From Dromiciops gliroides (Eukaryota > Chordata > Mammalia > Microbiotheria > Microbiotheriidae): 64,000 nucleotides of DNA. The notes below the pieces were generated by a model. It was not told where the DNA came from, made no database searches, and was given only the letters and a program-made list of their open reading frames with translations. A program made the position numbers and the translations under genes. Positions 1-11,900 of this stretch are shown here, piece after piece (position 1 is the first letter of the stretch; the number at the start of each line of letters is the position of its first letter). Where the stretch lies: NCBI RefSeq assembly GCF_019393635.1, contig NC_057861.1, positions 545,448,711 through 545,512,710 on the forward strand, written 5' to 3'.

Positions 1-173
1 TTGCCATTTCCTTCTCCAGCTTACAGATGGGGAAACTGAAGCAAACAGGGTTAAGTGACTTGCCCAGGGTCACACAGCTAGTAAGTATCTTAGGTAGGAT
101 TTGAACTTGGATAGATCAGTCTTCCTGACTGCAGGACCAGTACTCTAACCACTGTACCATCTAGCTTCCCTAT
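1..173 (-). mobile_element. tRNA-derived SINE with RTE-like tail, cut by window edge
   Basis: The visible part is the tRNA-derived head plus the start of the GCCATTTCCTTCTCCAG tail, read on the minus strand. The rest lies left of the window. Confidence 0.8.
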
Positions 174-572
174 CTACTCTAAATCCCTCCTTTAAAAGAT
201 GAAGTTGGGGGTGGGGAGGGAGTCATTTTCTTAAGGCCAGATCATTAGTAGTAGAACTGAGACTTGAACCTAGTTCCATCTGATTTCAGGACTCATCCTT
301 TTTTTCCTCTGTGCTACCATGTCTGGCTCTGTTTTCATTAGGTCCTTTATATGTTTCTTAAGATCAAAATTATCTAGTTCATAGTTCAGCCAAAAAAAAA
401 GAAGAATATTTGGGTTCAGACTTCAGCAGTTCTGTACTGTTTGTTTGGGAGGAGGCTAGATTAGTTAAAATCCTTGGTTGAGAGGCAGCCTATAGTTGTG
501 AGTCAGAGTCTAACTTGACTTAAAAATTAACTTAACTTGAAATTGAAATTATAACCTCCTGTTTTGTTAATG

Positions 573-812
573 CTGTAGGCAGTGCAGTGGATAGAGTGCC
601 TGACTTGGAGTCAAGAAGACCTGAGTTCAAATCCTGTCTCAGACACTTTCTTTGCTGTGTGACTCTGGGCAAGTCACTTTATCTCTCTCAGTTTCCGTTT
701 CTTCATCCATGAAATGGCCATAATAGTACTCATCTCAAATGAGCTACCATATAAGATACCTGGTAAACCTTACAGTGCTTTAAAAATGCTGGTCATGATT
801 ATTTTTCCAAGC
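573..812 (+). mobile_element. MIR SINE
   Basis: AGTGCAGTGGATAGAGTGCC head, GACTCTGGGCAAGTCACTTT and a 3' part with TACAGTGCTTTAAAAATG. In gene A, downstream of exon 4. Confidence 0.7.
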
Positions 813-1261
813 CAGACATTGGAGCTTCTCATATAATACATCTAGATAGCAGGGAATGGACTTTATTCAGGGAACATATGAAGTTTTACAGACTGATTTA
901 ATCAATATTATCCAGTCTGAAGACACTGGACCTGACTTGCAAAATTCATTCTAACCTCATCCATGTTGCTACATCTCTACTTTCTCCTCCCAGCCTTTCC
1001 CCATACCCTTGGGCTCCAAATGGCCTCAGTCTTACAGGTTCTAGCTTCAGCAAACATTAAACATTTACTTCTAGGTACAAAAACATGAGTAAAAATGCAG
1101 CCAAAGGGAACTAGAGGAGAAACATAATTGATTCATGTTCTTTTTAGGCCTGATTTTCATTAGGCCTGCCTTAATTTAAGCCTAGGGTCTGTGGCCTGGG
1201 CTCTAAGGGTATCTCCTCACCCCCCCTCCCCTTCCTTCATGGCCCCTTAACATCCCCTTAC

Positions 1262-1402
1262 GTGGATGGGAGACATGATCTCATTGCGAGCCCAGTGGTA
1301 TGCAAGACCATCTTGGGTAGGCCTGTGGTTCCACTGGTGAAGAAGATGGTCATAGGCTCTTGGATCTTTGTCCTTACACAAGTGTAGTTCACAGATGCAG
1401 CT
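1262..1402 (-). CDS. ACSM gene A, coding exon 4 with the ATP-binding loop
   Basis: The acceptor CCTTGCAG is followed by codons for [12 protein letters not shown]. The exon contains the AMP-binding signature [11 protein letters not shown] and ends at SCLPST before the donor GTAAGG. It is 141 bp. The next coding exon is not in the window. Confidence 0.92.
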
Positions 1403-4299
1403 CTGCAAGGCATTTGAGATGAAATGACAGTCATTAGCTTCAATGGTTTTGCATTATCTCAAGAGGAATAAAATGAATGTTAGGGCATGGCTGTGGGCAG
1501 CTAGATGGCTCAGTGGATAGAATGCCGTGCCTGGAATCAGGAAAACTCACCTTCCTGAGTTCAAATCTAGCCTCAGGTACTTATTAGCTGTGTGACCCTA
1601 GGCAAATCACTTAACCCTGTTTGCCTCAGTCTCCTTATCTGTAAAATAAGCTGAAGAAGGAAATGGCAAACCACTCCAGTACCTTTGCCAAGAAATTCCC
1701 AAATGGGGTCCCAAATAGTTGGACATGACTGAAAATGACTGAATAACAATAAAATCCCCAGTGTGCTTAATATAGTTCCTGGAATATAGTAGGTGCTTAA
1801 TAGATGTTTATTGAATAGAAATCTCAAAAATAATGTTTTTAAATACATAGAATAAAATACATTGAATTATAAAGGGGCCTAATTATAATTTTTTTTTTTG
1901 GCGCGGGGCAATGGGGGTTAAGTGACTTGCCCAGGGTCACACAGCTAGTAAGTATTAAGTGTCTAAGGCTGGATTTGAACTCAGGTACTCCTGAATCCAG
2001 GGCCAGCGCTTTAACCACTGCGCCATCTAGCTGCCCCTCTAATTATAATTAAATAGCTATCAAAATATTTTTTTAAAATGTCCACAGGCCCCTAAGCTAG
2101 GAAATCCTGTATTTGACCAAGTGGGTGCATGGAAAAATCCCAAAAGATTGAAGGGAACTGTGGCGCTGTGAAAAGAAGGCTGTATTGGCAGTCAGAGAAC
2201 CTTGTTTCAAATCTTGGCTTTGCTCTCTACTTTTCAGTTCTGACTCTATCTATGATCCTATAATTTAAAGGAGAGATACCCATATTTTTCCATGGCGAAA
2301 CACATGAATAGAAATTCATAGGCTTGCAGGCCCAGTGATTTTAATCATATTGGGGTTATTCATTATATTTGTTGTTGTTCAGTTGTTCTAATCATGGATG
2401 ACTTTGTGACCCCATTTAGGATTTTCTGGGCACAGATACTGGAGTGGTTTGCCATTTCCTACCTCAGTTCATTTTACAGATGAGGAAACTGACACAAACA
2501 AGGTTAAGTGACTTGCCCAGGGTCACACAGATGGTAAATGTCTGAGACCAGATTACAATTCATAGAGAAGAGTCTTCCTGACTCCAAGTTTAGCAAGCTA
2601 TCCACTGTGTTACCTAGTTGCCGCTCATTCCATTTAACTTCAATTATAATGACTAATTAATGAAACCTGCTAGGATGATGCCTAGTAACAATCACTCAAA
2701 CAACGTGCAAGTACTAGAAGGTTAGGGGTCATCCCCTGGTAGCTTACAAGTTGATGTGTGCTAGTGAATTAAGTTAAACATTTTTTTCTTCTTTTCCTAA
2801 GAATCTCCAAATGTTCAATGAGACAAGTAATAGTTCTAGGGCACCCTGGGCAAGCAGTAAAAAAGGATCCCCAAATAGTTTTTAAGACAAATTCAGTTGG
2901 TGGGGGAAGGCCCTCTAAAGAGAATAACATCAAATCTTTGGAAAGGACCCTGGAGGGAGAAACCCTGGCACATTGCCTTAGGGGAAGGAGACAGAAACTT
3001 TGGGACATAGGCTGCTGTTGGGGGGCTTTCTGCAGGGAGAGAGGGAAGAGTGGGGTCAATCCAAGGAAGAACTCACTTTTCCATGTGAACCTGTTGGAGG
3101 AGTGGTAGAAAACAGGCCATCTGGTCTTTGCATGCTAAATAAGTATTCTTGTTAACTAGGTGCTAAGCTCAGTTGTTTCAACCAACTGAAGAATTCTAAG
3201 TGTGGTCAGCACCTTTTAAATTTCCATGCCCGGAGGCAAAGCTCCTGTTGCCCCACTCTAGATACAACTGCACTTTTTATACACTGGGGTTTAGAGGGTT
3301 AGAAAATTTAGAATTTGAAGGGATGTTGGAGTAGAATATAGACCCCCTTATTTTACAAATGAAGAAACTGAGTCTCAGAGAGAGAAGTGATGTGCCTAGT
3401 GTCATACAGCTAGTCATAGAAAATCTGGTACTTTAATTCAGGCCTTTTGACATTCAGTCCAGGATTCTTTCAATGACACCATCCTGCATCTTACTACTTA
3501 GGAAGAGACGTTCAAGTTTCCCAGAGCTCCAACAGTCATGGTCGAAAGGTCACAGACTCACTTAAGCAGTGTCTTAAAATCCAGCCACCCATCTCGACTA
3601 TTCTCAGATACCAGAAGCTTGGTTTTCAGCAGGGGGCAGTCAGACATTATGGAGTCCACAACTGGGGCCAAGGTTTCATTGACCACAATGGCCTTGGACT
3701 TTGATGACTGCAATCGGTAGAGGATGTCTTTGGCTGTCAACTGGGTTGTTCCAGGTATGAAGACAAGTCCTGAACAAAATAAATGTCATAGTGTTTTAGA
3801 TTTGGAAGAGATCTTAGTCAACTCTCTCATTTTCTAGTAGACCTAGAGGAGGAAAATGATCAAGAGGAGAGATTAGAATATAGTGGATAAAATACTAGAG
3901 GGTTTCTAGAAGATGGGGGTTTGGATCATCTGACGTGCAAAAACATATAACCTCTCTAAGCTTTAATTTACTCATCTACAAAATGGGGATCATAATGCCT
4001 GTAGCACCTACCTCCCAAGTTCTTTGTGAGTTTCCAATTAGATAATGCATGTAAAGTACCATAAACATATCAGGTATTATTAATCCAGGACTATTCAACC
4101 TAGCCTAGTACACTTTCCCCTAAGTTTTTTATTTCCTAGTTTCCCTCAGGCATGATTCCCAGTTGAAAGCTCATAGACAGTGAAACACATTGGACATAGC
4201 CAATATGAAATTTGTTTTGTTTGACTAACAAAAATTCTTTGTAACAAGGCTTCTGCTTTTCTTTCATTCTGAAGGGGAAAGCGAGCGAGCGAGCGAGCG

Positions 4300-4344
<45 letters not shown>

Positions 4345-7300
4345 GGATTTTTGCCGATAGAAAAAAAAATTTAAAAACTTACTCTCCTTTGGTATAGAGT
4401 ATTGGTTTACTGATTGGATTCATGTTGTTAAACTCTAAAAGAGGCTGCTTTTTTTCTTCATTGTTCTGGGGTTACCATGCCCATTTAAAAAAATAATTTG
4501 AGACTTGAGTGCATTTTTGATGATCTCTTCCTTTATTAGATATAATCTCTAGAGTATGTATTAAGTCAAGACTTTTAATGATGTGAGGTTCTTTTTTCTC
4601 TCATCATATTTTAGGAACTACTCAATTTCACATCTTATTTCCCCTCACTTAGGTTAAGGTTTATATTTTTAAAAAAGATTTTCCTACAGTGATTGGCAAT
4701 ACATTGTTGGATAAACTGGGGCTGAGGGTGCTTGTGACAAAGAACATCATGAAACCCTTTCCTATAACTGGTGATTTGTTTCCTGGGGACTAAGCTTGAT
4801 TACTGACCTGCCCGCATACAGCCCACTGTCAGCAGCCACAACTCAGGGATCCGGGGCAGGATCAAAAGGACTCGGTCTCCCCGCTGCAGGCCACAGGTGT
4901 CTGTTAAAACATTGGCTGTTTGATTGGTTAAGTCACTCAGTTCCCGAAAGTTCCATTTCACTTCATCCCCTTTGTCATTCACCCACCACAGGGCAGGGAG
5001 TGGATCTCTTTTGCCCTCCTGTGGTAAAAAATCACATGGTTAAAACAGGTATTTACAGACCCAAATGCCCATTGCTTTTCACCTGATCTATTGTGCCACC
5101 CTTCTAATTGGATGCCTCATCTCCACTCCAGCCTCCACTCAGTTGCCAAAGTGATGCTCCTAAAGCATGCATAGGTCTGATTATATTACTCCCTTGTTAA
5201 AAAATACCAGTGTCTGGGGCAGCTAGGTGGCACGGTGGATAGAGCACTGGCCCTGGATTCAGGAGGACCTGAGTTCAAATTCAGATTCAGACACTTGATA
5301 CTTACTAGCTGTGTGACCCTGGGCAAGTCACTTAACCCCAATTGCCTCACCAAAAAAAAAAAAAACAAAAAGAAAAAAAGAAAAAAAAACAGTGCCTGCC
5401 TATTACTTGCAGGATAAAATAAATTCAAATAATTCAATAGATAATTCAAAGCACTTCATAACCTGACTCCTTCTCACCTTTCCAGTTTTCTTCTACATTA
5501 TTCCTCTCTATTCGCCCTATGATCCAGCTTTGCTATTCTTAATACATGATACCCCATTTCCCATCTGTGCATTTCTCTTGGCAGTACCCTATGCCTAGAA
5601 TACCCTCTCTTTCTCCTCACCTCTACCTCTTACTTTTCTTGGCTTCCTTCAAGTCCCTGTTCCAATTTTACCTTCTGCTGGAGACATTTCCCCTGCAGCT
5701 GTTTGTGCATTTCCTTCTGCGATAACTTCCCATCTACTCTGCCAGAATTATATTTAGAATTTTATTTATTATTATTAGAATTTTATTTATTTTTGAATCA
5801 ATAATCATTCATTATATTAGTCTTTAGCTCTATTTATTTGGTTTAGCTATCCCTGGTTTGGAGATTAGGATTATATTTCTCTCACAAACAGATTTTACTA
5901 GAGGGATATTTGAGTACTATCGTTATTGATTGTTCTTTAAAAATTTTACAGAATGTTCCTGTATATCCAACTAGGCAGCATAATGGATAGGACCCTGGAC
6001 CTGGAGTCAGGAAGACTTGAGTTAAAATTTAACCTCAGACACATACTAGCTGTGTGATGCTGGGCAGGTCACAACCTCTGTCTGCCTCAGTTTCCTTATC
6101 TGTCAAATGGGAATCATAATAGCATGTACCTCCAAGTGTTGTTGTGAGAATCAAATGAAATAATAATTGGAAAGTGCTTAGCATAGTACCTGGCATATAG
6201 TAGACACTATATAAATGCTAGTTGTTATTATTATCATTGTTATCTGCTCTTTATATTTCTTAAATATTACTTGAGAATATGAGTTCCTTGAAGGCAGAGA
6301 CTGTTTTTACCTTTTTCTGTGTGTTTCTAGTCCTGAGCACAATGCTTTCTTGTTGTTCAGTTGTTTCAATAGTGTCTGACTCTTCATTGACCCCACATGG
6401 GGTTTTCTTGGCAGAGACATTAGAACGGTTTGTCATTTCCTTCTCCGGCTCACTTTACAGATGAGGAAACTGAGGCAAATGAGGTCACACAGCTAAGACC
6501 GATCCTGAACTCAGAGAGATCAGTCTTCCTGACTTCAGGCCTGGTGCTCTAGTCACTGCATACCAATGCTTAGCACATAGTAAATGCTTAACAAATGATT
6601 TTTTTGATTGATTGAAAGGACAATCAATTTATTAAGTTTATTGGCTTTAAAAAGTCAGGACCTTTAGTAATAAGATATCTTGTAGGCCAGGAAAAAATTT
6701 TTAGAACATTGGTCTGTGAAAAATTGTCTACTTCTGTCCTCTATGTTTTTGGGTTTTTTTTACATTAGATTGGCAGTCCCTGATGGTCTGGTACCATGTC
6801 TGGGCTACTTGTTCAATAAAATTGGCACTTGTTCAGTTGTTCAGTTGCATCCAACTCTACAGTCAGTACCTAGTAGATGCTTAATGGAATGGATTGAAAA
6901 AGTCACACAATGAAAGCCAATGGGACTTGCCATTCCAGAACACAGTGAACATGTGAAAACTTTGGTCCCACCTGCATCTCTAGAGACCGGTGTTGGTTCA
7001 ACCCACCTATCTGTGGACAGGCCTAGGAGACCTAGGGCTGTGGGCAGAGCATTTCCAGGCACATAGCCATTTCTTAGGCATACAGACTCCCATTTAACAC
7101 CAAACTGGACACAGTCTTCCTAGGCCAGAAGCTAGGGTACACCCTTCTACAGGTGGATGGTAAGGATTAAGCTCAGTCTAATTTCCCTTTATCTCTAATT
7201 CCTTCCTCTCCCCTTCTTCCCCCCACCCCCCGAAGTTCCCCATCACCTTCTCCATTCGTGCCCAGTGATCAATCACATCACTGGCAAAATTGAATTCTTT

Positions 7301-7447
7301 GGGGATTTCATAGTTTGCCCATTGTAGTGTCTTCGTCCTTGAGAAAGGTCGGGCAAGACAGTGCTTGGGATGATGGTGAAGGGATCTGTAGGTTGGCCAG
7401 GCAAGCTGAAGGCCTCGCAGAACCTGGAATCTCATTAGCACATACAT
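1262..7447 (-). CDS. ACSM-family acyl-CoA synthetase, gene A (first four coding exons)
   Basis: Medium-chain acyl-CoA synthetases activate fatty or aromatic acids to acyl-CoA using ATP, in the mitochondrial matrix. Four exons (7247-7447, 4808-5018, 3562-3769, 1262-1402) join in phase to give 253 codons plus two bases. The first 46 residues contain no Asp or Glu and are rich in Arg, Lys and His, as in a mitochondrial presequence. Then follow [46 protein letters not shown] and the ATP-binding P-loop [11 protein letters not shown], all ACSM hallmarks. All visible splice sites are GT/AG. The adenylation core and C-terminal domain lie left of the window. Family members are about 570-580 aa, so some 44 percent is seen. 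No stop or frameshift is seen in these exons. Which ACSM paralogue this is cannot be decided from the sequence alone. Confidence 0.93.
1495..1754 (+). mobile_element. tRNA-derived SINE with RTE-like tail
   Basis: The tRNA-derived head (GGGCAGCTAGATGGCTCAGT) joins a tail with GGAAATGGCAAACCACTCCA and GGACATGACTGAAAATGACT. The tail resembles the end of BovB/RTE LINEs, which may have supplied the machinery. Nearly full length. Confidence 0.85.
1891..2038 (-). mobile_element. WSINE-type short tRNA SINE
   Basis: About 140 bp tRNA-derived unit: GGCAGCTAGGTGGCGCAGTG head (tRNA A box), GAGTTCAAATCC (B box) and a GGGCAAGTCACTTAACCC end plus A tail, here reversed. Exact 12 bp duplication CTAATTATAATT at 1879-1890 and 2039-2050. 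Confidence 0.92.
2371..2624 (-). mobile_element. tRNA-derived SINE with RTE-like tail
   Basis: Full-length minus-strand copy in gene A intron 3, with head text ending at CACTGTGTTACCTAGTTGCC. Confidence 0.85.
3305..3480 (-). mobile_element. MIR/THER-type SINE relic
   Basis: CAAATGAAGAAACTGAGTCT and GTCATACAGCTAGTCATAGA, diverged. Confidence 0.55.
3562..3769 (-). CDS. ACSM gene A, coding exon 3
   Basis: The acceptor TTTTGTTCAG leads into the codons for [20 protein letters not shown], with the first Gly split across the junction. The exon ends at [10 protein letters not shown] with the strong donor GTGAGT. It is 208 bp and phase 2 at its end. Confidence 0.93.
3875..4085 (+). mobile_element. 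MIR SINE relic
   Basis: AATGGGGATCATAATGCCTG and AATGCATGTAAAGTACC are the MIR 3' half. The head is weak. Confidence 0.55.
4281..4340 (+). repeat. (GAGC)n(GA)n microsatellite in gene A intron 2
   Basis: Five GAGC units then about 20 GA units, between coding exons 2 and 3. Confidence 0.95.
4808..5018 (-). CDS. ACSM gene A, coding exon 2
   Basis: The acceptor CCACAG precedes GAG GGC AAA, giving [14 protein letters not shown]. The exon ends in GCMRAG with one base of the next codon before the donor GTCAGTAA. It is 211 bp, and its phase joins exon 1 and exon 3 exactly. Confidence 0.93.
5216..5392 (+). mobile_element. WSINE-type short tRNA SINE
   Basis: Full-length copy with a 50-base A-rich tail, inside the L2 relic of gene A intron 1. 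Confidence 0.92.
5970..6235 (+). mobile_element. MIR SINE, nearly complete
   Basis: GGACCCTGGACCTGGAGTCA head, CTAGCTGTGTGATGCTGGGC, CTTATCTGTCAAATGGGAAT and CATAGTACCTGGCATATAGT. Confidence 0.8.
6349..6562 (-). mobile_element. tRNA-derived SINE with RTE-like tail
   Basis: Slightly shortened copy inside the L2 relic of gene A intron 1, with an 8 bp CAATGCTT duplication at its sides. Confidence 0.8.
7247..7447 (-). CDS. ACSM gene A, coding exon 1 (67 codons)
   Basis: The start is the Met at 7445-7447, giving [12 protein letters not shown], which aligns with the MQWLMRF-type start of mammalian ACSM proteins. A second in-frame Met lies four codons on. The exon ends with GAG AAG followed by the donor GTGATGGG, phase 0. 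The reading frame continues past the donor into intron sequence with no ACSM similarity, which supports the boundary. Confidence 0.92.
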
Positions 7448-7512
7448 GACCAGGAGAGCTCCAGAGATGAGTTAGGGGAAATGCTCACTCCTTGAGAGCA
7501 GGACCACTTTAT
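7448..7512 (-). other. Probable 5' UTR part of gene A exon carrying the start codon
   Basis: Upstream of the Met on the minus strand a pyrimidine-rich stretch ends in TGTGGCAG (7513 side), a plausible acceptor. That would give a 65-base untranslated lead-in spliced from a non-coding first exon further right, as in other ACSM genes. That first exon and its promoter were not identified. Confidence 0.45.
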
Positions 7513-7879
7513 CTGCCACAGAAGGAAACACCCATCAGGTTAATTATTTCTTAGAAATACAGAAAAACTGGTTTAAGCATCACAGAATCCGAATTACTTG
7601 ACTTATGAAACCTGTCAAGAAAGTTGAATGTATTTATCCCAATTGCAGAGCCTCTACACAGGCATTATTGTATATCACTGTCATTTAATTTTAAGTCCTT
7701 AGCCCTGGAATAAGTTGTTTAGATCAGTGGTCCCCAAACTTGTGTGATTACATACCTTTCAATCAATCAAAAAAATCATTTGTTAAGCATTTACTATGTG
7801 CTAAGCATTGCTATGCATAAAAAAGTTTTTTAAGTATGTGCCTTCAATATGTGTACATTACTTATTTATAAATTATAAT

Positions 7880-7985
7880 GAAGTGCCATGGAATAGTGGA
7901 TGGAGAGCTTACCATGGAATGAGCAAGACCTGGGTTCAAATCTCATCTCTGACACAAATTGGTCATGTGACTCAGAAACTCTCTG
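7880..7985 (+). mobile_element. MIR SINE head relic
   Basis: CAAGACCTGGGTTCAAATCT and GACACAAATTGGTCATGTGA, upstream of gene A. Confidence 0.5.
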
Positions 7986-8597
7986 ACTAGAAGTTGCAGA
8001 GAACTATGATGACCTGTGTTGGTAGAGGGAATTTCCTCATATCACTGTAATCACAGGTTCAGTTTCCCATTTATAAACTATTTATATGTACTATCATGCT
8101 AATAATTATCAACATTATAATACCCCAAAAAGAAATTTAAAAGGATCAGATAAAAATGAGAAATAATATTTGATCCTAGAATCAATTTGGAGCTACCAGA
8201 GTTCATGGAATAGGGGAGTGACGGACTTACCTGTACTTTTGGAAAATCCCTTTGCCAGTTGTTTGGACTAGGGGTGGGGTTGAGGCAATGTGAGTAGCCA
8301 ATTAGGAATTCACTCCAGGAGAAGGAATTCACAGAATTTGAGTTGTATGTGAAAGGAGAGAAGGGTACAGTTGTGAAGTGTGTTGCTGAGGCAAGACAAG
8401 ACTAAACAATTCATTGGATATGTGGATTGAGACCGAGTGAGGAATGGAGGATGACACTGAGATTGCAAATATTAGTGACTAGAAGAAGGAGGATGGTGCC
8501 CATGACAGAAAAAAGGGAAATTCAGAAGAGGGGTGGGTCTGAGTGGAAAGACAATGTAATGAAATGTAATAGTCTCTCTTTTTTATGTGCCAAGTTT

Positions 8598-11500
8598 CTT
8601 TTTTCTTTTTCTTTTTTTGGATTTTATTTTTTCCAAATTACATGTAAAAACAAATTTTAATATAAATTTCAAAAACTTTGTGTTCCAAATTCTCTTCCTC
8701 CCTCCCTTTCCCCCCTCAAGAACTCAAGCAATTCAGTATACATTATACATGTGTAGTCATGCAAAACATTTCCACATGAGTCAGGCTTTGAAAGAAAACA
8801 GACAAAAAAAACTTTAGAAAAAGGAACTAAAAAATTATGCTTCAATCTGTATTCAGACACCATCAGTTCTTTCTTTGGAGATCGATTACATTTTTCATAA
8901 GTCCTTCAGTGTTGTCTCAGATCATTGTATTGATGAAAATAGCTAAGTCATTCACAGCTGATCATTTTACAATATTGCTGTTATTTTTGTATACAGTACA
9001 TTACACTTTGCATCAGCTCATGTAAATCTTTCCAGGTTTCTCTGATAGCACCCTGCTCATCATTTCTTATAGCACAACAGTGCTCCATCATAATCTCATC
9101 CCACAATTTGTTCAGCTATTCCCCAATTGATGGGCATCTCCTCAATTTCAAATTTAACTTTTTTTTTTAATCCCTTTTTGGATACCAACCTAGTACTGGT
9201 ATTACTAAGTCCAAGAGTATGCATGGTTTTATAGCCTTTTGGCCATAGTTCCAAATTGCTCTACAGAATGTTTGATTCAGTTTACAACTTTACCAAGAGT
9301 GTATTCATGTCTCATTTTCCCCATATCCACTACAACATTTGTCATTTTCCTCTGCTGTCTTATTATCCAATCCAATAGGTATAAGGTAGTACCCCAGAAT
9401 TGTTTTGACCTGCATCTCTCCAGTCAATAGTGAGTGAGAGCATTTTTTCCCCTATGGCTATAGGTAGCTTTGCTTATTTCATCTGAAAACTTCATATCTT
9501 TTGATTATCTATCAATTGGGGAAAGGGTCTTATTTTAACAAATTTGACTCAGTTCTCTATGTGTTTGAGAACTGAGGCCTGTCAGACAAACTTGCTTCAA
9601 ATTTTTTTCCACAGTTACTATTGCTAACTGTATTTCCCTCTATCCCATTCCCTCTCCTTGATATTTACTCTATTTTCTATATTTTTTCACCCCATCCCTC
9701 CTCAAAAGTGTTTTGCTTCTGACTGTCCCCTCCCTCAATGTGCCCTTCCTTCTCCCCCCCCCCATCCCTTCCCCCTCCTACTTTCCTGTAGGGAAAGCTA
9801 GATTACTATACCCAATTGAGGGTGTATATTATTCCCTCTTTGAGTCAATTCTGATGAGAGTAAGGTTCACTGACTCCCCAGAACCTCCCCCATCTTTCCT
9901 TCCACTGTATAAGCTTTTTTTGTTTCTTTTATGTGAGATATTTTACCCCATTTCATCTCTCCCTTTCCTTTCCTCCCAGTGCACTCCTCTCACCCTTAAT
10001 TTTAGTTTTTTAAAGATATCATCCCTTCATATTCAACTCACACCTGTACCCTCTGTCTAAATATACTCTACTCAGCTGCCCTAATAATGAAAAAGTTTTT
10101 ATGAATTACAAGTATCATCTTTCCATGTAGAAATGTAAACAGTTTAATCTTTTAATATCCCTTATGATTTCTTTTTCTTGTTTACCTTTTTATGCTTCTC
10201 TAAGGTCTTGTATTTGAAAGCCAAATTTTCTATTCAACTCAGGTCTTTTCATCAGGAATGCCTGAAAGTCCTCTCTTTCATTGAATTCCCATTTTTCTCC
10301 CTGAAGGATTATACACAGTTTTGCTGGGTAGGTGATTCTTGGTTGTAATCCCAGTTCCTTTGCCGTCTGGTATATCATATTCCAAGCCTTCCAATCCTTT
10401 AATGTAGAAGCTGCTAGATCTTGTGTTATCCTTACTTTCGCTCCACAATACTTGAATTGTTTCTTTCTGGCTGCTTGCATTATTTTCTCCTTGACCTGGG
10501 AGCTCTGAAATTTGGCTATAATATTCCTGGAAGTTTTCATTTTGGGATAATTTTCAGGAGGTGATTGGTGGATTCTTTCAATTTCTCTTTTACCTTCTGC
10601 TTCTAGAATATCAGGGAAATTTTCCCTAACAATTTCTTGGAAGATGATGTATAGGCTCTTTGATCATGGCTTTCAGGGAGTCCAATGATTTTCAGATTAT
10701 TTCTCCTGGATCTATTTTCTAGGTCAATTGTTTTTCTAATGAGATATTTTACATTGTTTTCTATTTTTTCATTCTTTTGGTTTTGCTTTATTGTTTCTTG
10801 ATTTCTCATAAAGTCATTAGCTTCCATCTGCTCAATCCTAATTTTTAGGTAATTATTTTCTTCAGAGAGTTTTTTGTTTTGTTTATTTTTGGTGAAGGAA
10901 TGAGGGTTAAGTGACTTGCCCAAGGTCACACAGCTAGTAATTGTAAAGTGTCTGAGGCTGGATTTGAACTCAGGTTCTCCTGAATCCAGGGCCAGTGCTT
11001 TATCTACTGTGCCACCTAGCTGCCCCCATTCAGAGAGCTTTTGTACCTCCTTTTCAATGTGGCCAATTTGGCTTTGCAAACTGTTGACTTTTTTTTCATG
11101 ATTTTCTTGCATCACTCTCATTTCTCTTTCCATTTTTTCTTCTACATCTCTTTATTTTCAAAGTCCTTTTTGAGCACTTCTATGGCCTGAGACCAATTCA
11201 TATTTTTTTCTTGGAAGCTTTGGACATAGGAGCTTTGACTTTGTTATCTTCTTCTAAGGGTGTATTTCAATCTTCCTTGCCACCATAGAAACTTTGTGTT
11301 GTTAGCATTTTTTCTATCTGCTCATTTTCACCACTCTCCTGGCCTGTGCTCTGGTCTGCAAGCAACCACGGGCCTGCTTCTCTGCCCTGGAACCCAGAAC
11401 AGAGCCCTGATCCACTGTGGCTGCAAGCTCTGGTATGCTTGTGCTCCTCCCCAATCTGGGACTGCTACCCAAGACTATGACCTGGATACAAGCATGGGCA

Positions 11501-11886
11501 AAACAACAGAGTCTTGCCTCAGTGCCAGCAAAGAGACCCCTGTAATCTCCCCCTGGCCAACTGCTTGACCCCTTCATCATCTGTGGGCTGAGTTCCAGAA
11601 GCAGCTGCTGCTGCAGCTGATTCAGAGGCTCTTAAGGCTGTTGTGGCTGGGTCTGTGCTGGGGTTGGGTCCATGCTGGTGCGACCTGTGCTGGGCTGGAC
11701 TCCACTATCACCCCAGTACAACAGACCTGTCCTGCTGACCTTCTAAGTTGTCTTTGAATGGAAAATGATTTCACCCTGTCCTTTTGTGGGTTCTGCTGCT
11801 CCAGGAATTGTCTTATGGCATTGTTTGAAGGTATTTAGAGGGGTCTTGGGGAGAGCTCAGGGAAGTCACTGCCTTTCCTCCACCAT
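8598..11886 (-). mobile_element. L1 with ORF1 but most of ORF2 missing
   Basis: On the minus strand, a GC-rich 5' UTR (about 11886-11200) leads to ORF1 with a coiled-coil part (SEENNYLKIRIEQMEANDF, 11133-10603) and the conserved C-terminal domain (AARKKQFKYCGAKVRITQDL, YPAKL, 10540-10190). The inter-ORF spacer runs to about 9625. There the sequence jumps to the late ORF2 region and 3' UTR (9620-8598), so roughly 3 kb of ORF2 is absent. A SINE interrupts ORF1 at 10873-11027. Confidence 0.8.
10873..11027 (-). mobile_element. WSINE-type short tRNA SINE inside L1 ORF1
   Basis: Splits L1 ORF1. TTCAGAGAG lies on both sides (10861-10869 and 11029-11037). Confidence 0.92.
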
Positions 11887-11900
11887 CTTTGTAATAGTCT

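Larger units (their letters stand above)
5095..6612 (+). mobile_element. L2 LINE 3' region with three nested SINEs
   Basis: Typical L2 text is visible: CTTCCTTCAAGTCCCTGTTCC, CCTCACCTCTACCTCTTAC, GAGTTCCTTGAAGGCAGAGA, then GCACATAGTAAATGCTTAAC. It is broken by a short SINE at 5216, a MIR at 5970 and an RTE-tailed SINE at 6349. The last is flanked by CAATGCTT on both sides. Confidence 0.6.

Noticed and set aside
2769-3108. Overlapping 96-codon frames on both strands
   Set aside because: They lie in intron 3 of gene A, with no family similarity, no splice logic and no repeat of the pattern.
5216-5300. tRNA genes at the SINE heads
   Set aside because: The A-box and B-box-like parts belong to SINEs with tails and target duplications; no intact cloverleaf with acceptor stem was seen.
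10603-11133. Single 176-codon frame as a gene
   Set aside because: It is L1 ORF1 with a SINE inserted; the middle third is SINE sequence.
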